From Buddleja alternifolia (lineage: Eukaryota > Streptophyta > Magnoliopsida > Lamiales > Scrophulariaceae): a stretch of DNA of 64,000 bases. Position 1 is the first letter of the stretch; every line of letters starts with the position of its first letter. Where the stretch lies: the NCBI GenBank assembly GCA_019426215.1, contig CM033401.1, positions 17,489,134-17,553,133 on the forward strand, written 5' to 3'. The notes beneath the pieces are model-generated. The model saw nothing but the letters and a program-made list of their open reading frames with translations. It made no database searches and had not been told where the DNA came from. The position numbers and the translations under genes were made by a program. This document shows positions 1 through 10,536 of the stretch, piece by piece.

Positions 1-701
1 GTTAACTGGTCTCTTTACGTGTTCAATCGCTTCAAAGCAGCGATGGCTAAGTCTGTTAATCCCAAGCCTTATGGGATTTTGCTAAGTCGTATTCTCTGCT
101 CTAGCGGATATACGCAAGCGTCTGGGAAAAAGATCCCAGCGACCAAGTTTTATGGCAAGAAAATGATAAGCGAGCTTCTTAACCCGCGGAAACCTGGTGG
201 AGCAGCGGTTCCAAAAGATCAGCGTGTTGTTCGCAGTGATGATGAAGATCAAGCGTCTTCTTCATCATCATTGATCAATCATATGAATGTATTAAAACCA
301 CAAAGTACTACCCACATATACCCCCAAACTTAAACTCAACATTGTCCCCAATGTTGTCTCACATAAACGCATGCAAAAGGTATAAGAGTACTTACAATCA
401 AGGATTGGTGAAAAACAATCCTTCATCACAAATATGTTCCAAATCAAACCCATCTCATCAAAATAGGCCTCTCAAAACAACGAGAAATTGCTACTAACAT
501 GTTCAACATACTTATCAAACAAAACATTAAGCATATTAAAACACATGCCAAAAGTGCATGCTTACACAAAACAAATAAAACGAAAAGCAAAAACAAAAAA
601 AAGGAAAGCAAAAAAAATAAAAGAAAACTCACAAAGCTTGGGTTGCCTCCCAAGAAGCGCTCTTTTAAAGTCACTAGCTTGACTTTATGTAAGAGATTGA
701 C

Positions 702-1661
702 TCAAGGTGGTTTATGTGTGAATGCCTTATTCGTTCTCCAATCCACTATTGGGTATCGCTTCAACCTTTTGCCCTTTGTAGTGAAGATTGACCAATTATT
801 TGTGCTACATATCCTAGGGTTAGACCAAGCAATCATCCACTCACGAGTTTTTTTAAGGTCCCTCAATACCTCTATTACCTTTTCTTCCTCATGCTCCGGA
901 TGGTGGTGCAGATTTTTCTCCAAGCTAGAGATAATGTCTCGTTTTTCTTCACCAATCACCTTGACATATTTCAGCTCCATCATGTATGGATGTTGAAGAT
1001 TATTGGCTCGTTTTTCATGAAAGTGCTCAACACTAAAAGGATCAAAAATATCAATGTGTAAAGACAAATCAAAATCAATTAGATACTCAAAAACCTCATA
1101 GTTATCGAAATTAACCATGTCATCTCCTACATTCAATAACAACTTACCATCGTCGGCATCAAATACCCATTTACCTGTGGCTAGGGAAGAAAGTAAAGAA
1201 ATGTCAACACCCTCAGAAAGGATAGGGGTCAAATGCTCATCGTTGGAGGAATCTATTTTCGAATTTTCCAACTTCATTTCATTCAACGTCACGGTGTTGA
1301 ATTCCTCCTTTTGATCTATCTCAGTGGTACCAAGCAATGCCCATGGTACTTTCTCAGATATGTCGCTCGTTAGTTGCTTGAGTTGATGATTCATCTCCTT
1401 CATTTCCCGCCGTGCGTCCTTCATCATAAAGTGGAGCTCTCCAATGGTGTTATCAAGTTGTTCCTCCGGAGTAGGAATTCTTTCTTTGTAATGTTGTGGA
1501 AAGAACCCTTGTGCATAACACGCTTCAATGACGCTTTGCAGCCATAATTGATTCTCCGGTAGTGTCATATCAGGAAAATCGCTATCCTTTGCCAATTGAA
1601 TGATGCTTTGCAGCCATAATTGATTCTCCGGAAGGGTCATATCTGGAAAATTTCTAGCCAT
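702..1661 (-). CDS. gag-like ORF remnant of the element at 272-3475
   Basis: A 319-residue frame begins MARNFPDMTLPENQLWLQS. Its opening matches in style the start of the gag in the related element at 18112-19143 (MAGNFPNMILPENREWLQN), which supports this start. A block of about 15 residues (FPDMTLPENQLWLQS) is present twice near the N terminus, showing a small internal duplication. The rest is acidic and helical, without the conserved gag core or a zinc knuckle, and ends in a basic stretch. It is therefore a rearranged non-autonomous coding region rather than a complete gag. Confidence 0.55.
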   Translation of the reverse strand: MARNFPDMTLPENQLWLQSIIQLAKDSDFPDMTLPENQLWLQSVIEACYAQGFFPQHYKERIPTPEEQLDNTIGELHFMMKDARREMKEMNHQLKQLTSDISEKVPWALLGTTEIDQKEEFNTVTLNEMKLENSKIDSSNDEHLTPILSEGVDISLLSSLATGKWVFDADDGKLLLNVGDDMVNFDNYEVFEYLIDFDLSLHIDIFDPFSVEHFHEKRANNLQHPYMMELKYVKVIGEEKRDIISSLEKNLHHHPEHEEEKVIEVLRDLKKTREWMIAWSNPRICSTNNWSIFTTKGKRLKRYPIVDWRTNKAFTHKPP

Positions 1662-1774
1662 TGCGAGCTAAGAGTGTAAGAAAAAAATAAAAATAATAAT
1701 AAAAATAAAAATTTAATAAAAATAAAATAAATACTTAAAACTTGCAATAAAATCAAAAACTAAAATAAAACAAG

Positions 1775-1792
1775 TCCCCGGCAACGGCGCCA
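1775..1792 (-). other. Primer-binding site, tRNA-Asp type
   Basis: The plus strand reads TCCCCGGCAACGGCGCCA, the 3' end of plant tRNA-Asp. The minus strand is therefore an 18-nt primer-binding site, six bases inside the LTR end at 1799. This fixes the element's orientation as minus. Confidence 0.85.
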
Positions 1793-1798
1793 AAAACT

Positions 1799-3475
1799 TG
1801 ACACGAAAAATCCTTACGTGTATTAAACAGCAAGTGGACTGGTCGTGTGTAGTAATAAAGTGGACAATAAAGTCCAGGTTGTCGAACCTCAAGGACTTGT
1901 ATTTTAGTTTATGATTTTAAAGCAATTGAAGAACTTAAACTAAAACAAGAATTAACAAAAATATTATGGAAGTAAGATATAAAAAAACAAGATGTCGAAA
2001 TCAAGATAGCTATGGAAGAGAGCAACTAAGACACATGTGTTGGCATAAATTAATCAATTTTCATTATAAACATGTTCTCATATTATTAGACTAATGATGC
2101 TTTGGTGGAAAAAATCTTAAATAATTACTACCCGATGTCTCGGCTGTAATAATCCTATGATTAATTGATGGTTCTCTAGATATGTCTATCCGAGAATCTA
2201 ACCAACAATCATGCATTCAAGTTCTAGAATTTCCCCGGATTAATCCGGCTAACTGCACCCGGGAATCTCTACCTATCTCTAGGGGCAATTCCCTATTTTT
2301 TACGGATTATGTGATGATTATCTTTGCACCTTAAATTACCTTCTCTCGAACGAATAATATAAGCAATAAATCATGCATATGGTAGCTAAGCATATGATGC
2401 ATTCAAACAAGATCAAGACACAAAGCAACAATAGAATTAATATGAAAAACACAATTTATATCTCAATTATCATAATTAAGACTCAACATGGCCTTAGTTC
2501 GAAGAATCTATTTCATCATAAAAGATAAAAGATAGGAACTTAAATTAAGATTCATATTCATAGACAAAAACAAATCTAAATGTAAGAAACTCCCTCGTAT
2601 TTTTTATGGTTGAACTTCGATCTTCATCTCTTCCATGCTTCTTGATTTCTTCACCTTCAAAGGTTCTTGATAATCTTCATAACTAATCTAAGGATGATGA
2701 AGATGATGATAGGATGTGTTTAGGCTCCCCCAATGGGGAATGTGTTTTCAAGTGTGTTATAGGATGGTCTTCAATCCTCCTTTTATAGCCAAAAAATCCA
2801 CCTACCAAGAACATGTGCTTCCATTCTCTTTTCTTTCCACCTACCATTCTCTTGCTTTCCATCTACCAAGAATGTGAACTACCATTCTCTTGTTTTCCAC
2901 CTACCATTCTCTTACTTTCCTCCTACCAAGAATGTGAACAACCATTCTCTTCCTTTCCATCTACCAAGAATATGAACTACCATTCTCTTGTTTTCTACCT
3001 ACTAAGAATGGGAGCTGCCACTTTCGTATTTTCCAGCGCAGAGATAGTGTTTTATTCATAAACGTCTCCACAGACCTCCGAATTGGATGATTCAAGTCCC
3101 CATGTAAAGATAAGACATAGATCTAAAACTTTGTAGAAGGACACGTCATCAAATTCGGTCTCTAAATTTATCCAAATGGCGTTCCAACGTGGAGATTATT
3201 TTTGATTTGGCGCCCAGGTGTGCGGAAATGGTACTAAAATATGATTTTGGCTAACTCCAGCTTGTTTCTTGCTTGTTTGGTCGTAGAGGTGTGAAACATC
3301 TTGGCCTAAACTTGTTTTATACGTCCTTTTTCAGCCCGTTCTTCGATTGTATCCATTTAAGGCCTGAAATCACTTAATGCACGAATTAAACACACAAGTG
3401 ACAAAGTCAAGCGATAAATGAACCTAAAACATAAACGCAAAGGGGCTTAATAACACGTAAAAATGACTCCTATCA
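1799..3475 (-). repeat. LTR of the Athila/Tat-like element, with internal tandem repeats
   Basis: The plus strand runs from TGACACG (1799) to CCTATCA (3475), 1677 bp, bounded by the primer-binding site and the ATCAT duplication. Segments around 2095-2310 are closely similar to the LTR at 19406-26904, for example the shared run around TCCCCGGATTAATCCGG. At about 2795-3012 several imperfect copies of an ACCATTCTCTT plus CTACCAAGAATGTGAA unit form a minisatellite. It contains no gene. Confidence 0.75.
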
Positions 3476-3879
3476 ATCATCATCAGAAGAAGTGGTGGTC
3501 AAGCGACCTAAGAGAAAGATCATTCTCAAAGTCGCTGAGCCATCCAAGCCCGCAAAGAAGCAAAAGCCTGAACTGAAGAAGAAGAAGCCGGAACCCAAAA
3601 AGAAACAAAAGATCCCTTCTCCTTCTCCCTCGCCTAAGTCTCCTTCTCCCCCTCCAGCGTTTTTCTTTTCTGTTCCTGAGGAAGAAGAGACAGCAGTGGA
3701 AGAAGAAGTACCGCTTGCACGAAGGCATACTCCTACTCCCACTCTCGCAGTATCTTCTAGCGCTCCCACAAATCCAGCGCTTAGAGAGTCAGCGAGTGCT
3801 TCCGTCTCTGATGCTGTTCCCGAAATCAGCTCAGATCCTCAAGCCGTTTCTCCATTTGAAAGGCTTTCCAATGTTCAGG

Positions 3880-3968
3880 GTAAGTATTTGCTAAGCAAAT
3901 TAGTCTATCCTTTCCTCGTTAGTTTCCTAAGTCTCTAACGCTAGGATAAAAACAAAAATTTCTCTCAG
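3880..3968 (+). other. Predicted intron 1 of the extra ORF
   Basis: The donor GTAAGT begins at 3880 after CAGG, and the acceptor follows TTTCTCTCAG, ending at 3968. The 89-bp gap is in phase 1. Without splicing the upstream frame stops at 3936-3938. With splicing it continues in frame into the segment holding the ATG at 4004. This is inference from splice consensus and frame continuity. Confidence 0.65.
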
Positions 3969-4148
3969 CGCCAAGTGAAGCAGATATTCATTATGTTCTC
4001 AACATGCTTGAAGAACTAAATATCCCTATTCGTGCTGATCCAATAACTTCTTTTATCGATTTAGAACCCGAAGAAGAAGTTCAGGAGCCTGAGGAACTTG
4101 TCCAAGAAACAGATCAAGCGACTAAAACAGTCGATGATAGTCCTCAGG

Positions 4149-4230
4149 GTAAGCGATGTAGAATTTTCTTTGTAAATTTCTACTCAGTAGGAATTTTTGC
4201 TTGCTTTTCTCAATCGCTTACATGTTTCAG
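4149..4230 (+). other. Predicted intron 2 of the extra ORF
   Basis: The donor GTAAGC starts at 4149 after CAGG and the acceptor CATGTTTCAG ends at 4230. The intron is 82 bp, phase 1, with a T-rich 3' end. The frame reaches a stop within the unspliced read-through (4235-4237) but continues in frame when the intron is removed. Both introns share the CAGG^GTAAG donor context. Confidence 0.65.
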
Positions 4231-7211
4231 CTCATGACGGAGCTCATGATGAACCAATCGCTGAAGCCACTCCTCTCTCGGAGATTCCAGTTGAACTAGA
4301 CATGGACATGGCAACTGTTGTGAATATTGCTAAAGAAGCATCCCAAGTTCTTCCTGACACTGAAAGCTCATCAGCGAGTGAAGCAACTTTAAACGCTGAG
4401 CGGTCGATAGAAGTGGCCCCCATTCCAACATAAGCTATTGCCCTTGTTCCTACGCCAACCGGACCTCCTCCTCGTGTCATTGATTTCTTCTCGCGCAGAT
4501 ATCATCCAGACGTCGAATTTTATTATGCCGCCAGAGAACGTGACGCTCAAATGCTTGCCGAGTTGGAAATAAACTTTCAAACCACTCTCCATAGGCCCGA
4601 TATGTCCAACACCAAGAAATTTGAGTTTTTCGAGCGTATTGCAGATCTAGGACTATATGACTTAGAGCGACTTCAATCTCGCCTTGAGTACATTCGTCGT
4701 CCAGTGTTCAATAGAGCTGACCTTGATCAACAGCGGTTGACTCTAACCGGTCGCTCGGACAAGTCCTTTTATCCTCTGCGCCCAAGCAAGATTGTTTTCA
4801 AGAACCCACACATGGGTGACTGGAACAAAAATCCTGATGAGGAAGATCTCAATAAGATAGGATATTCTGCTCTCCCCTCCGTTGTCAAGTCTCCCCAGAA
4901 CGCTCTCTCTCCTAATCCACTCAAACTCTGGAAAGGCAAAGGCTCGCTTGTTGCGGAGCGCCCAAATCCGGTCAACTCGTGGATTGAAGATGAGGCTCGT
5001 GAATATCTTGCCAGATTATGGGCTGAAGACTATGATGATGAAACGGAACGCTTCGAGAAATTCTTAGCAGCTAGAAAAGAGCAAAACAAAACGAACAAAC
5101 TTGGAAAACGATGGATGATGGATACAGCCAAATGGGCTGAAGAGTTCGTTCTTCACTTCTACACCCTTGATGAACTCGTCAAATATCCATTCCTGTTTAA
5201 TTTTGGAATAGAATACAGACGCCGAGGATTTGCCACCTTTTTGCTTCAACAGCGTCAGATAATTGCCGGGAATGTTAGCACTCTGCCACGATACAGACAG
5301 CCAATCGAAAGCTACATTCGCCAGCAGCTCGCCTTATTCAGCCAGGGCGGACGCTACGTTTTGCATCCTCGTGCAGACTTTGTTCAACGAATCTTCCCTG
5401 ACCTCAACGAAGATGCTTCGTCAAGTAAACAACTAGTTCTTCCAGGCCAGAGTCAGATTCGTGTTGACACTTCAACAGAACACGCTGAGTTTGCTGAGTT
5501 CCACCGAGATATGAGAGCAGTGATAAAAAATGTCCAAGCATTGGATACAAGTTTCAATCACTATTCAGGGTTAAACGATTTCCGAGGATATACTCTTCAC
5601 CATGTGCTCTTCAGTGAACAGAATATTCAAGTGGCCAAGATGATCTCGCTGATTAGGCCAGTGGACCAAGAAGCTGCTCAAGCGTTCATGCCATTGATTT
5701 TGGACTTTTTCAACAAATATACATCAGGGATTGCTTTACCAGAAGGTGTGCAACTTGCACTAAGTACTGACGAGCGCGAAGACGCTATATTCTTTATCCC
5801 GCAATCTAACCTGATCAGTCCCCGGCATGTGATGGAAGCCCTTGGCCCCCTCTGGGTTATTGGCATTAGAGAACCTTCTTCTCCCTCAATCCACATTCTG
5901 GAAGAAGATTCTGCTCCTACTGCGGAAGTCGCTCATCTTCCTGAGGCTTCCTTTCCAGATTCTTCTAGCGCCCCAGTAGTCGAGCCCCCAGCGATTGCTG
6001 ATTCTACCTTGGATCACGCAATTGAAGAAGTGCACACTGAAATTGCTCAAGCGCCTGTAGAACCTCTCCTAAGAGATAAAACCAAAGGCAAGGCTGCAGT
6101 TTCAAGTTCTTGCGAACTTCTCCTGTCCCCAGAGCGTCCTTCTTCGGATTCAGATTCAGACATTGATTTAGAGGCTCGAGATTTCAGAAAGGCTGTACGG
6201 AACTCGCTTCACCACATCGAAGGTTCCTGCTCCAAGCTTTCTGAAGCCGCTGACAGACAAACTCGCTTAATGTCTAATACGCGAAGCCGTGACATTGCCA
6301 ACGCTTCAAATTACAGCACCATTGCTATTATGGAAAGCATGTCCCCTCTTATCGCTGAGCTCTCCTCTGAATTCAATCGTCACCTTGCTCAGAGCGCTTC
6401 GGCTGATGAGGACAGACACGCTTCATCCGATGCCGTCGCTCAGAGTGTCGCCCAACAGATTGCTCTTCTATTCGAAGAAGATAGACTTTTACGCCGCGAT
6501 GTCGCTGATCTAAAATTGTGCCTTGATGAAGTCAAGAAGAGGGAAAGTAAAGAAAAGACCAAAGCGATTTCCAAGACGGATAATAAACATTGGCGTTCGA
6601 TGTTCGATGAACTGGTAAACATTAAGAGAATGCTATCCAAGAAACGAAAACCAAGGTATTATCTCGGAAAATACGCTCTTCCTCAGTTGGACCCCGACTT
6701 CTTAGAGAGTATGGGATTTCATGCTTATGCCGGACCGCTACAACGACCTGTAAATTGGAGACCGTCAAATGACCGTCAAAGAGATATATATTATGATCTG
6801 ATTCGAGAACTTGGCATTCCACCAAGGGATTGGACGGAAAGGTTGTTAGAGCTAAATGAAAGCGCCAGACTCCGCAGGCATGACTATGATGAAGTCCAGC
6901 ATACAACTATGATCGACATTGATCGACTCTTAAAAGAACTAGCGTTAGAAGTTCTTCAAGGAGAAGAAAGAGCAAAGCGACAGAAGAAATAAATGTTTTT
7001 GCATATTTTATTTCTCTCTTATTCTTTTCAGTATAAATCATGTATGCTTCATTTCAATATATATGAATGATTTATTGCTGAAACAACTTGTTGAAGCCAA
7101 CCTAACTTTAACTAACATTACTAACCTTTCAAACGCTGACTTATATTCCTTTGGGCCTTTTCTTTTTTAACTCTTAAAAATTATAAAAGAATTACAAGTC
7201 TTGACATCATC

Positions 7212-7224
7212 AAAAAGGGGGAAA
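7212..7224 (+). other. Polypurine tract of the Sirevirus-type element
   Basis: AAAAAGGGGGAAA lies directly before TTGTTAGG. The context CATCAAAAAGGGGG is typical of the tract preceding Sirevirus 3' LTRs. It primes plus-strand DNA synthesis in the family. Confidence 0.75.
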
Positions 7225-7225
7225 T

Positions 7226-8697
7226 TGTTAGGAAATTTCATGTTAGATGTTTGATGACAAGATAGGATTCAATGTTAGACCCCAAATAAAATGTAAGCTT
7301 ATGCTTTCATAGATCATTGTATAAAGCGTTTAAAGAGTTTGTAATTTTTATCCTCATAGATTTTAGACTAAGTCTTAGCGACTGAATCAATAATAGAATT
7401 CTAGGTGAGTCTATTTGAGAAGAAGTTGAAGACCAGCGTCTGAAATCAACCGAAGATGAAGATTCCTTCTTAGCGCCTGTCAAACGCTAAGAGACCGCAG
7501 TTCAGGATTCATGAATCAAGCGTTCAAATACTCAAGCGACTTATAGAAGATTCACCTGAAATAAATCCTCAAGTCATAAAGGACTTAAATGCAATCATTC
7601 AACGGGCATTTATTTCCAACGGGAAATAAATTCAAATTGCATTAAATGCCTGATAAGAGCATTAAATGTGATAAGCTACTGTGACTTGTGGACAAGCCTT
7701 CTTTTGACCAGACTATCAGAACTTTCAGAGTTTGAGCTGCTCCCGTCCAATCGGTTCCAGCGAATTTTCAGGAATGTCAGATTTTAGGTACAATCACGCG
7801 CTACGTGAAAGGCACGCTCCTACATGTGTCCAACGGACAGATCCCAATAAATTGCCTATAAATACCTTACTCCAGAAAATCAAAACAAGTAGAACAACAT
7901 CAAGAATATACGAGACATTATTGCCAAAAATCCTACGTACATTCTTTCTGGAAAAAGCTTAGAAATTTCATAGCCAAAACCTTTCAAGCTTTCTATCTAC
8001 ATTCCAGACAGTCACAAATATCTCAAATATCTTCCAAAGAAGAAATCTAAACTCCAACTGAGATATTCCAAGTTGTTTGATCTTCTTTAAAACAAACAAA
8101 ACCCTAGTGATAATCCTCAACCTTTCATCTGAGTGAGAAAAGTTGTTGAAACCTTTCAGGCAGTATTTCTGAGTGAGAGAAGCTTGAAGAAGACGATCTT
8201 CATTGGTGCTGAAGTCTGTGTGATCAAGGAGCCCAAGATCATTTTCATCCATTACTATTTTGTAGAAGTTTCTGTGTGATCCTTTGATAATCATCATAGT
8301 AATTTCCTCCAAGTGAAAAAGGAGAAGAAGGACGTAGCTGGGATTACATCACCCAGTGAACCTTACAAATTATTGTGTCATTTATTTTATTGTCTTATAT
8401 TATTCACTTCATATTATTCTGAAAAAGACAAGTAAAATTGCAAAGCGATTAATTCAACTAAAAGAACGCTAAACATTATTTCCGCTGTGCTAACCCTGAT
8501 TAAGCGATCTAAGCGTTGCCCTACTTTGGTAAATTGCTGAAATCAATAAGTCTAAGTTAACTATTCTGAAGCGTCTGACCCAAGCGCTCAGTTTTTCCAA
8601 GCGTTCAAATTTCTAAAGTGATACGAAAATTTTGTGAAGTCGAAAAAGACTTCAGGGTCTATTCAACCCCCCCCCTTCTAGACCCTTTCGTATGCCA
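7226..8697 (+). repeat. 3' LTR of the Sirevirus-type element
   Basis: The LTR starts TGTTAGGAAATTTC right after the polypurine tract. A TATAAATA box lies at 7857-7864. The 3' end is uncertain: the C-rich run at about 8668-8676 and TATGCCA ending at 8697 are plausible, but the matching 5' LTR is outside the window. The motif AAGCG, often followed by T or A, recurs many times across the LTR. It carries no protein gene. Confidence 0.6.
7857..7864 (+). promoter_or_regulatory. TATA box in the Sirevirus-type LTR
   Basis: TATAAATA lies in a GCCTATAAATACC context about 630 bp into the LTR, the expected place for the U3/R promoter of a copia LTR. Confidence 0.5.
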
Positions 8698-10536
8698 CTT
8701 GGGACCACCACCCCGGCTTCCCTACTGCCACATCATCCTCTCCTATCTAATTTGTTGCCACGTCAGCGGCCCCATTCGCATTTCCTATCCATTCAGCTGC
8801 TACATCAGCATCTCCTATCCAGTCCGCCACCACGTAAGCTACTATGTCACCTAACACGACATTCGCCTCGTCATCCGCTACGACACCTGCCACGTCATCC
8901 GCCGCCATGTCATCCGACCCATCTTCCACACAACCGGTTGCTCCTTCTTTTTCTTCCATTCACCACATGATTACTCGCTCCAAATTCGGTATCGTTCGAC
9001 CATGAACTCTCTTTAATCTTTTGGCTTCTCTCCCTTCTTCTGTTTCTCCTCTTCCCCACTCCTATACCCAAGCCCTTCGTGTTCCCCAATGGAAACAAGC
9101 CATGGATGACGAGCTATCTGCTCTTCAATCCAATGATACTTGGGAGCTTGTTCCACCTCTTTCCAATCTTAATCTTGTGGGCCCCAAATGGATCCTCCGT
9201 CACAAATTCCACTCTGATGACTCTCTTAAATGCTATAAAGCACGTCTTGTTTCTCAAGGGTTTACTCAACAGCTTGGTATTGACTATGAGGATATGTTTA
9301 GCCCGGTCGTGAAACCTGCCACCATTCGTACTGTCCTCAGCATTGCTATCTCTTCTTCTTGGCCTCTTCATCAACTTGATGTTAAAAATGTTTTTCTTCA
9401 CGGTTAACTCTCTGAAACGGTGTATATTAAACAACCTCCTGGTTACACTGATCCTGCCTATCCTAATCATGTCTGTCTCCTTAAAAATGCTTTGTATGAT
9501 CTCAAGCAAGATCCTCGTGCTTGGCACCATAGGTTTGCCACTTTTCTCTCATCTCTTGGTTTCGTTAGTAGTAAGTCTGACCCATCTCTCTTCATCTTTT
9601 GTCAATCCTCGTGTGCTGCTATTCTTTTGCTCTATGTCGATGATATCGTCCTCACAACCTCCTTTTCCTCTCTTCTCTCTCATCTTACTTCTCTTCTCTC
9701 CTCCGAGTTCGCTATGACTAACTTAGGTCCCCTTCATTACTTTCTCGGTATTTCTGTCACTCATTCTTCTTCGGGTCTATTTCTCTCCCAAGATAAGTTT
9801 GCTCTCGAAATCCTTGACCGTGCTAACATGACTATGTGTAATCTTGCCTCCACTCCTCCTGATTCTCAGGCCAAGGTCTCCTCTAGCTTTTCTGAACCAC
9901 ACTCTGATCCCGATATATCGTTTGTTGTTCAACAACTCTGTCTCTTTTACGCATGACCCTCGGATTCATTATATGCATGCCCTAAAACATGTTCTTCGAT
10001 GCATTCGCGATACTCTCTCTCATGGTTTATCTATTCGTCTTTCTTACTCTACTCAATTGATTGCTTATTCTGATGCTGACTGGGCTGACTATCCCGATAC
10101 TCGTCGTTCCACGTCTGGTTACTGTGTTTTTCTTGGTGATAATCTTGTCTCTTGGTCTTCTAAACGTCAGCATGTCATGTCTTGCTCTAGTGTTGAAGCC
10201 GAATACCGCGGTGTGGCTAATGATGTCGCCGAACTTTCATGGCTTCGTAATCTTCTTCTTGAACTCCACTGTCCTATCCCTCGTGCTACTCTTGTTTTTT
10301 GTGACAACATTAGTGCTGTTTACCTTTCTTCTAATCCTATCCAACACCAACGTACCAAACATGTTGAATTGGATTTACATTTTGTACATGAAAAGGTTAC
10401 CTTAGGTGAAGTTCGTGTATTACATGTTCCTTCATCTCGCTAATTTGCTGATATCTTCACCAAAGGCTTATCGTCTCAACTCTTCAATGAATTTTGATCC
10501 AGTCTCAACATTCGATAATCTCCCGTTGTGACTGCG
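8694..10536 (+). pseudogene. Ty1/copia pol fragment: reverse transcriptase and RNase H
   Basis: The frame begins in a Ser/Thr/Pro-rich linker, reaches HHMITRSKFG (8961) and then the copia RT (RVT_2 type): [52 protein letters not shown] (active site, about 9635) and LGPLHYFLGI. RNase H follows with YSDADWADYP, STSGYCVFLG, SSVEAEYRG and TKHVELDLHFV. Stops at 9003, 9405, 10441 and about 10495, plus a frameshift and short deletion near 9900-9960, make it dead. The 5' part (gag, protease, integrase core) is missing. The 3' end is cut by the LARD element at 10537, after which its own LTR resumes at 15883. Confidence 0.85.

Larger units (their letters stand above)
272..3475 (-). mobile_element. Athila/Tat-like gypsy element, single LTR, inserted in the extra ORF
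   Basis: The insertion starts TGATCA, ends CTATCA and is flanked by ATCAT at 267-271 and 3476-3480. In minus-strand order it has an LTR (3475-1799), a tRNA-Asp-type primer-binding site (1792-1775), a gag-like ORF (1661-702) and a polypurine-like AGTTTGGGGG (330-321). The pol gene is missing. The second LTR expected next to 272 is absent, although the target duplication looks intact. Because the target is a TCATCA run, the left ATCAT could be fortuitous, so the left boundary is less certain than the right. Confidence 0.7.
1..6992 (+). pseudogene. Extra (env-like) ORF of a Sirevirus-type copia element, spliced, broken by an LTR insertion
   Basis: Coding segments are 1-271, 3481-3879, 3969-4148 and 4231-6992, and the frame enters from before the window. 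Removing the insertion at 272-3475 with one ATCAT copy rejoins the frame inside a serine run. Removing two GT-AG introns keeps the same frame. The product starts basic, passes through a Lys/Pro-rich stretch (RPKRK at 3501) and acidic/serine-rich linkers, then about 810 residues from 4551 that include a helical, probably coiled-coil region around 6200-6560. One in-frame TAA at 4431-4433 interrupts it, so this copy is dead. I saw no enzyme motif. Assignment to the extra ORF that some Sireviruses carry after pol rests on its position just before the polypurine tract and 3' LTR (7212 onward). It could instead be a captured host gene. Confidence 0.6.

Noticed and set aside
444..996. Plus- and minus-strand frames opposite or beside the gag-like ORF
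   Set aside because: Lys-rich or Phe/Leu-rich translations of A/T runs and antisense shadow of the ORF at 702-1661.
1775..1792. Sequence identical to the 3' end of tRNA-Asp
   Set aside because: Only the last 18 nt are present, next to an LTR end. It is a primer-binding site, not a tRNA gene.
3473..3769. Minus-strand frames opposite the Lys/Pro-rich segment
   Set aside because: Shadow of the plus-strand frame, low-complexity Gly/Ser/Phe translation.
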